Positions 23,547 through 27,613 of a stretch of 27,613 bases of DNA are shown here, one piece after another; the first letter of the stretch is position 1; each line of letters opens with the position of its first letter. The notes under the pieces were generated by a model. That model had not been told where the DNA came from. It did no database searches and was given only the letters and a program-made list of their open reading frames with translations. The translations under genes and the position numbers were made by a program. The stretch comes from Fusobacteriaceae bacterium (GTDB lineage Bacteria; Fusobacteriota; Fusobacteriia; Fusobacteriales; Fusobacteriaceae). Location: positions 1 through 27,613 of the forward strand of contig JAFGUR010000162.1 of assembly GCA_016938425.1 (NCBI GenBank). Reading direction: 5' to 3'.

Positions 23547-24221
23547 ATGTACAGAGATAAATATAAAAATGAAGAACTTACAAGTGACATTGTAAAAAAT
23601 GTTGTTTTATCTTTAGGGCTTCATTTGATTATTGCCATAGTAATTGTGACAATATCAACATGTTTTTTTTCTGTTGCTAAATTTATAGATGAAAATTCTT
23701 GGAAATTAATAGGATTTTCTTTTGTATTACCTTTAACATTATCAATATTTGTTAATAAAATACATATAAATTTGAATAGAGTCATAGCTTTGTTATATAC
23801 TGTTTTTACTGGCCTTCTTATGACTTATGCAGCTTTTAAATATGGAATTCCAAAATTTTTATTGGCTATTTTTATAAGTGTGATTATTTTTTCAGTTATG
23901 AGTTATTTTGGAAATAATACAAAAGAAGATTTGGAAAGATATAGAGTTATTTTAAAAATCAATTTATTTTTTCTTATAGTAATGATGTTGGTTAATCTAT
24001 ATTTTGGAGTTCATATTCTTTATTGGATTATAGATTATATTATTATAGGTAACTTTACTGCATTTATAGCTTTTGATATTAATCATATTAAACAAGAAGT
24101 TTCATTAGCAAATAAGAATGAAAACTTATTAAAAAGAATAGAACTTAGTGGGATGCTACAGTTTTATTTTGATTTTATGATATTATCAGTAGCTTTAATG
24201 GATATATTGACTAGAAAATAA
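23547..24221 (+). CDS. BI-1-like multipass membrane protein, divergent paralogue
   Basis: 224 residues from the ATG at 23547, chosen because AAGGAGGT lies just upstream and the preceding in-frame codons overlap thrS. About seven hydrophobic segments cover residues 18-220. Segments YFGNNTKEDLERYRVILKINLFFLIVMMLVNLYFGVHILYWI and FTAFIAFDINHIKQ align with FGYTTKENLLGYGKMLMVGLI and FTALIGYDMQKIKH of the next gene, so the two are paralogues. The C-terminus (LQFYFDFMILSVALMDIL) is less typical of the BI-1 family. BI-1 homologues are ion-leak or quality-control membrane proteins; the function here is unknown. Confidence 0.65.
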   Translation: MYRDKYKNEELTSDIVKNVVLSLGLHLIIAIVIVTISTCFFSVAKFIDENSWKLIGFSFVLPLTLSIFVNKIHINLNRVIALLYTVFTGLLMTYAAFKYGIPKFLLAIFISVIIFSVMSYFGNNTKEDLERYRVILKINLFFLIVMMLVNLYFGVHILYWIIDYIIIGNFTAFIAFDINHIKQEVSLANKNENLLKRIELSGMLQFYFDFMILSVALMDILTRK

Positions 24222-24233
24222 GGGGGATGTTAA

Positions 24234-24926
24234 ATGGATTTTAGAGGAAATGAAATTATTTATGATGAGTATGAAGTTAATAAAGCCATAAGAAAAGTAA
24301 TTTTATTTATGGTATTTGGAGTATTATTAACTTTTGGTACTATGGCTTACGGAGCCTTTTATAATCAAAATCTTATAGCGTTTGTGTACAGTAATTATTA
24401 TCCAATTATTATTGGAGAATTTGCTATAGTAATAGCACTTTCATGGGCAAAGAAGTTTTTGAGTCCTTTTTTAATGGGTATAGGGTTTTTCTTGTACTCA
24501 TTTTTAACAGGGTTAACTCTTTCAGGAATAGGACTTATATATGATTTTTCAGCAATACTTTATGCACTAGCTTCTACACTAATAATTTTTGTAGTGATGG
24601 CTGTGTTTGGGTATACAACTAAAGAAAACTTACTTGGTTATGGTAAAATGTTAATGGTAGGTTTAATAAGCTTGATTTTAGTATCTTTATTGAACTTATG
24701 GTTAGCTTCTCCAGTACTTTATTGGATAATAACTTATGCTGGAGTAGCAATATTCACAGCATTGATAGGTTATGATATGCAAAAGATAAAACATAATTTG
24801 ATAGTTAGATCTGGTGGAGATTCGGTAGAAGTTAATAAAATAGCAATTTTAGGAGCTTTAGAATTATACTTAGATTTTATTAATTTATTCTTATACTTAT
24901 TAAGAATTTTTGGTAAAAAAAGATAG
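24234..24926 (+). CDS. BI-1 (Bax inhibitor-1/YccA) family membrane protein
   Basis: 230 residues with about seven membrane segments and the family C-terminus ALELYLDFINLFLYLLRIFG, close to YbhL and YccA. Other family features are FGYTTKENLLGYGKML and FTALIGYDMQKIKH. In E. coli YccA modulates the membrane protease FtsH, and Bacillus YetJ is a pH-dependent calcium channel; which applies here is unknown. A GGGGG ribosome site lies before the ATG, 12 bases after the divergent paralogue. A terminator follows directly, closing the thrS operon. Confidence 0.88.
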   Translation: MDFRGNEIIYDEYEVNKAIRKVILFMVFGVLLTFGTMAYGAFYNQNLIAFVYSNYYPIIIGEFAIVIALSWAKKFLSPFLMGIGFFLYSFLTGLTLSGIGLIYDFSAILYALASTLIIFVVMAVFGYTTKENLLGYGKMLMVGLISLILVSLLNLWLASPVLYWIITYAGVAIFTALIGYDMQKIKHNLIVRSGGDSVEVNKIAILGALELYLDFINLFLYLLRIFGKKR

Positions 24927-24932
24927 AAAAAT

Positions 24933-24960
24933 AAAACTAGTCTGAAAAGGCTAGTTTTTT
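24933..24960 (+). terminator. Terminator of the thrS operon
   Basis: AAAACTAGTC (24933-24942) pairs with GGCTAGTTTT (24949-24958), loop TGAAAA, followed by more T. Confidence 0.88.
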
Positions 24961-25413
24961 ATTTACTAGGAAATAATAAATTTTAAGTAATAGAATTAAT
25001 AGCAATTTAAATTATAGAGGGAAAATGAAACTAATAAAAAAAATGTTTTTTGAGATTTTCAAGTTTTGAGGAGAAATATGAGAAACAAATTTCAATAATT
25101 TATTTTTTAACGTAATGTTTAATAAAAATATAAAAATTATTGAATATGTTTTATTAAAAAAGAAAAAAGGATTTAAAATAAAATTTTGAATAGTATAAAG
25201 GACTAAGGTATTATTTAGTGAAAATATACGTACATAAATGTGAATAGATAGTCTTGTTTTAGAGAAATATCATATTTATAGCTGTATCAAATATGCTTCA
25301 AACTTACTACAAGTGGGAGAATGAATAAAAAAATTAATTATTTATCAAACAAAATCATGAACTATTGATATTTTTTAACAAATTAGTTTAAGGTATAATA
25401 AGGAGGATTTAGT
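24961..25413. other. AT-rich intergenic region before the second MCP gene
   Basis: About 450 bases with no supported gene. Very short frames with a nearby purine-rich site (for example a 14-codon frame from 25025) lack any other sign of being real. No hairpin or shared repeat end of elements A to C was found. A strong AGGAGG site at 25401 serves the MCP. A TATAAT at 25394 is too close to that site to be its promoter. Confidence 0.5.
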
Positions 25414-27513
25414 ATGAAAATAAAAAATAAGATTTTACTAAGTGTAATATTACCAATTATTTTAGCAATATTTTTAATAGGCTCTATTTTAGGTTTTGTT
25501 GTTGCAAAGGATATTAAAAGAGATGAGGAAAGAATAGTAACGAACTTAGTAGATAATGAAGCTTTAAAAATTGAAAAAACATTTGCGGATGTAAAATCAA
25601 ATGTACATGCATATGAAAATTATATAACTTCTACAATAGATTTAAATAAAGTAGAGGAAAGCCCTCAAAATGCAATAGACTATGAAAAAAATCTTTTAGT
25701 TGTAGCGAAAGGAGCAACAAGCTTAACTCCTGATAAAAATTTATGGTTTATAAGTAATACAGCAGTTACTAAAAATTCAGTTTTTTTATCCTTGAGAGAA
25801 GATAATGGTAATATAATACAGAATCCAAAATATGAAGTAGTAGGAACTGAAGTTGAAAAAGCTGAATGGTGGGCTGAAGCTATAAAGAATGGAGAAAATT
25901 GGTCAGCGCCTTATCAATGGGATTTGTGGGGAAAAGGAACTATTCTAATAAGTTACAGTAAAAAAGTTGTAAAAGATAATAAAACTATTGGAGTTGTTGG
26001 TTCAGAATTTTATTTTAATAAGCTTAGAGAAGGTTTGAGCAAAATAAAATTATTTGATAATGGTTATATGATTCTATTTGATAAAAATTTAAATTTCTTA
26101 TATCATCCAGATGAAACTCTAAAAAATATTGATGATGCTGATAAACAAGTTGGAGATTTATTTAAAAAATATTTACTTGAAAAAAATGAACCTTATGGAA
26201 TGTTTGAATATAAATTGGATGGGCATAAAAAATTAGTGTTTTATAAAAGATTAAATAATGGTTGGATTTTAGCAGGAGCACCTATATCTGCTGAGATGTA
26301 TAGAACTTTTAATAAATTACAAATAATAGTTATTACGGTTCTTATTGTAATACTTGTAATTGGAGCGTTAATTGGTTTAATATTGGCTAAGAGTATTTCT
26401 TCCCCAATTGTTAAAATGAAAGAAAATTTTGATGAACTTGTTGAGGGAAATTTGAATATTGATTTAAATATTAATGTTAAGGATGAAATAGGTGATTTAT
26501 CCCATAATTTTAATAATTTTGTAAAGAAATTATACGTCCTTATTCAAAATATAGTTAGCTTAACAAATGATGTTTTAGTTACAAATAAACAAATAGTTCA
26601 TTCTATGGATAATTTAATTAACGGTGAAAATAGTGTATTTTATTCTCAAATATCTAAAAGTATAGATAAAGGGATTATACAGCTTAATTCATCTGTTCAC
26701 AATGTACTAGATAATGTAAGAAATCAAACTGCTTCTTCAGAAGAAAGTTTAGCAGCATTGGAAGAAATTAGTTCTATTAGCCAAAATATAAGTAATAATA
26801 TAGGAGTGGCAGTTAAATCTTTTGATGAAACGATGGAGATAGCTAATTCAAGTGCAAGTGATATGAAAAAGATGGCAACAAGTATGGTAGAAATTAAGAC
26901 TAGTACTGTTTCTACTGAAAATGAAGTTGATAAATTGAAGGTTTTATCAAATGATATTGGGTCAATATTAACAGCAATAACAAGTGTTGCTGAACAGACT
27001 AACTTATTGGCACTTAATGCTGCAATAGAAGCTGCAAGAGCAGGAGAGGCTGGAAGAGGGTTTTCTGTAGTTGCAGATGAAATTAGAAAATTAGCAGAAC
27101 AAACTAATAAGGAAACCTCAAAAATAGAAACACTTGTTCATACTATTCAAAATGAAGTAGAAAATGTAAAGACTAGTACAAGAGAAGTTATGAATAAAGT
27201 TGAAAGTGGACTTGAAATTTCTAAATTAGCAGAAAAAAGTATGGAGAAAATTAAATTCAATAATGAAGACAACATGTCTAAAATACAAGAGATTAAAATT
27301 TCTACAGATGAACAAGCTACTGCAGCGAAGGAAATAACAATAGCAATTAGTTCAATTGTTGATAATTCTACTCAAATAGAATCTCTAAGTTCCGATACTA
27401 GTGAAATATCTAATGAAATTAAAGGTATTATTATTGAAAATCAGGAATTAGTTGATTCATTGGAATCGTTAATAATAAAATTATCTGAAGATTTAAAATT
27501 CTTTAAATTATAA
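25414..27513 (+). CDS. Methyl-accepting chemotaxis protein, dCache-type sensor
   Basis: 699 residues. TM1 is at about 8-31. An extracytoplasmic double-Cache sensor (about 35-295) has WFISNTAVTKNSVFLSL, WWAEAIKNGENWSAPYQW and the proximal-strand VVGSEFYF and NGYMILFDKNLNFLYHPDE stretches. TM2 is at about 303-326, followed by HAMP and a long signalling coiled coil. The tip begins AEQTNLLALNAAIEAA at 526. The W-rich pocket resembles amino-acid-binding dCache domains, but the ligand cannot be read. The signalling tip is nearly identical to that of the first MCP, while the sensor regions are unrelated in detail. No CheR-binding tail is present. A terminator follows. Confidence 0.93.
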   Translation: MKIKNKILLSVILPIILAIFLIGSILGFVVAKDIKRDEERIVTNLVDNEALKIEKTFADVKSNVHAYENYITSTIDLNKVEESPQNAIDYEKNLLVVAKGATSLTPDKNLWFISNTAVTKNSVFLSLREDNGNIIQNPKYEVVGTEVEKAEWWAEAIKNGENWSAPYQWDLWGKGTILISYSKKVVKDNKTIGVVGSEFYFNKLREGLSKIKLFDNGYMILFDKNLNFLYHPDETLKNIDDADKQVGDLFKKYLLEKNEPYGMFEYKLDGHKKLVFYKRLNNGWILAGAPISAEMYRTFNKLQIIVITVLIVILVIGALIGLILAKSISSPIVKMKENFDELVEGNLNIDLNINVKDEIGDLSHNFNNFVKKLYVLIQNIVSLTNDVLVTNKQIVHSMDNLINGENSVFYSQISKSIDKGIIQLNSSVHNVLDNVRNQTASSEESLAALEEISSISQNISNNIGVAVKSFDETMEIANSSASDMKKMATSMVEIKTSTVSTENEVDKLKVLSNDIGSILTAITSVAEQTNLLALNAAIEAARAGEAGRGFSVVADEIRKLAEQTNKETSKIETLVHTIQNEVENVKTSTREVMNKVESGLEISKLAEKSMEKIKFNNEDNMSKIQEIKISTDEQATAAKEITIAISSIVDNSTQIESLSSDTSEISNEIKGIIIENQELVDSLESLIIKLSEDLKFFKL

Positions 27514-27538
27514 AAAAGTTTTTATAATAGCTATATTT

Positions 27539-27579
27539 AACTACAGGTTTGAGATTTTGACCTGTAGTTTTAATTTTTA
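27539..27579 (+). terminator. Terminator of the second MCP gene
   Basis: AACTACAGGT (27539-27548) pairs with ACCTGTAGTT (27560-27569), 11-base loop, followed by TTAATTTTT. Confidence 0.88.
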
Positions 27580-27613
27580 GAATTATTAAAATTATAAAAA
27601 AATAATCATAAAA

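Noticed and set aside
25025..25069. Small 14-codon frame with a purine-rich site upstream
   Set aside because: Too short, no other evidence, and such frames are frequent by chance in AT-rich DNA.
25394..25399. TATAAT as promoter of the second MCP gene
   Set aside because: The transcript would start inside the AGGAGG ribosome site, and no -35 lies at a proper distance.
1..27613. CRISPR arrays, tRNA and rRNA genes
   Set aside because: No regularly spaced repeats and no cloverleaf or rRNA sequence were recognised on either strand.

Overview
The window is AT-rich DNA whose genes resemble those of low-GC firmicutes, yet it encodes a diderm envelope: a signal-peptided LptD/OstA-type outer-membrane LPS-assembly protein and an FtsX/EnvC-like division pair. 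With the strong AGGAGG ribosome sites and the AT-rich codon use, this points to Fusobacteriota, most likely Fusobacteriaceae (Fusobacterium, Cetobacterium or a relative). That placement is inferred from gene content and composition. No rRNA or tRNA is present to confirm it.

Layout. (1) 78-6969 is one dense + strand operon: ftsX, a catalytically degenerate EnvC-like LytM protein, nadK, recN, two tandem CheX-type genes, a degenerate tyrosine recombinase-like gene and a TPR gene, closed by a terminator that overlaps the last stop codon. (2) era follows with its own promoter and terminator. (3) A DUF1266 lipoprotein gene (-) converges on era, with a 245-bp MITE-like element (element A) between them. 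(4) rrf2-cysK (+) has two -35/-10 promoters and a palindrome near the predicted start; it converges on a small Cys-containing winged-helix gene (-). (5) A TtcA-type tRNA thiolation gene is followed by a second, 356-bp member of the MITE-like family (element B), then a methyl-accepting chemotaxis protein (MCP) gene. (6) recG and trxA follow. (7) A 695-bp intergenic region carries two near-identical copies of a candidate small RNA gene, with an unrelated inverted-repeat element (element C) between them. (8) lptD comes next. (9) thrS and two BI-1-family membrane-protein genes form an operon, and a second MCP gene ends the window.

The genes are mostly housekeeping: cell division, NAD phosphorylation, DNA repair, ribosome assembly, cysteine synthesis, tRNA modification and charging, redox and LPS export. 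Two MCPs and two CheX-like proteins imply a chemosensory pathway, but no cheA, cheY or flagellar gene lies here.

The most unusual content is non-coding. Elements A and B share terminal inverted repeats beginning AGGG, have 4-bp direct repeats at their borders, and keep the same order of hairpins although the stem sequences differ. The duplicated RNA gene differs between copies at only 5 of 129 positions: two form a compensatory base-pair change in the terminator stem, and two are the same T-to-C change in both halves of a repeated upstream motif. Both need genome-wide comparison, which could not be run here.
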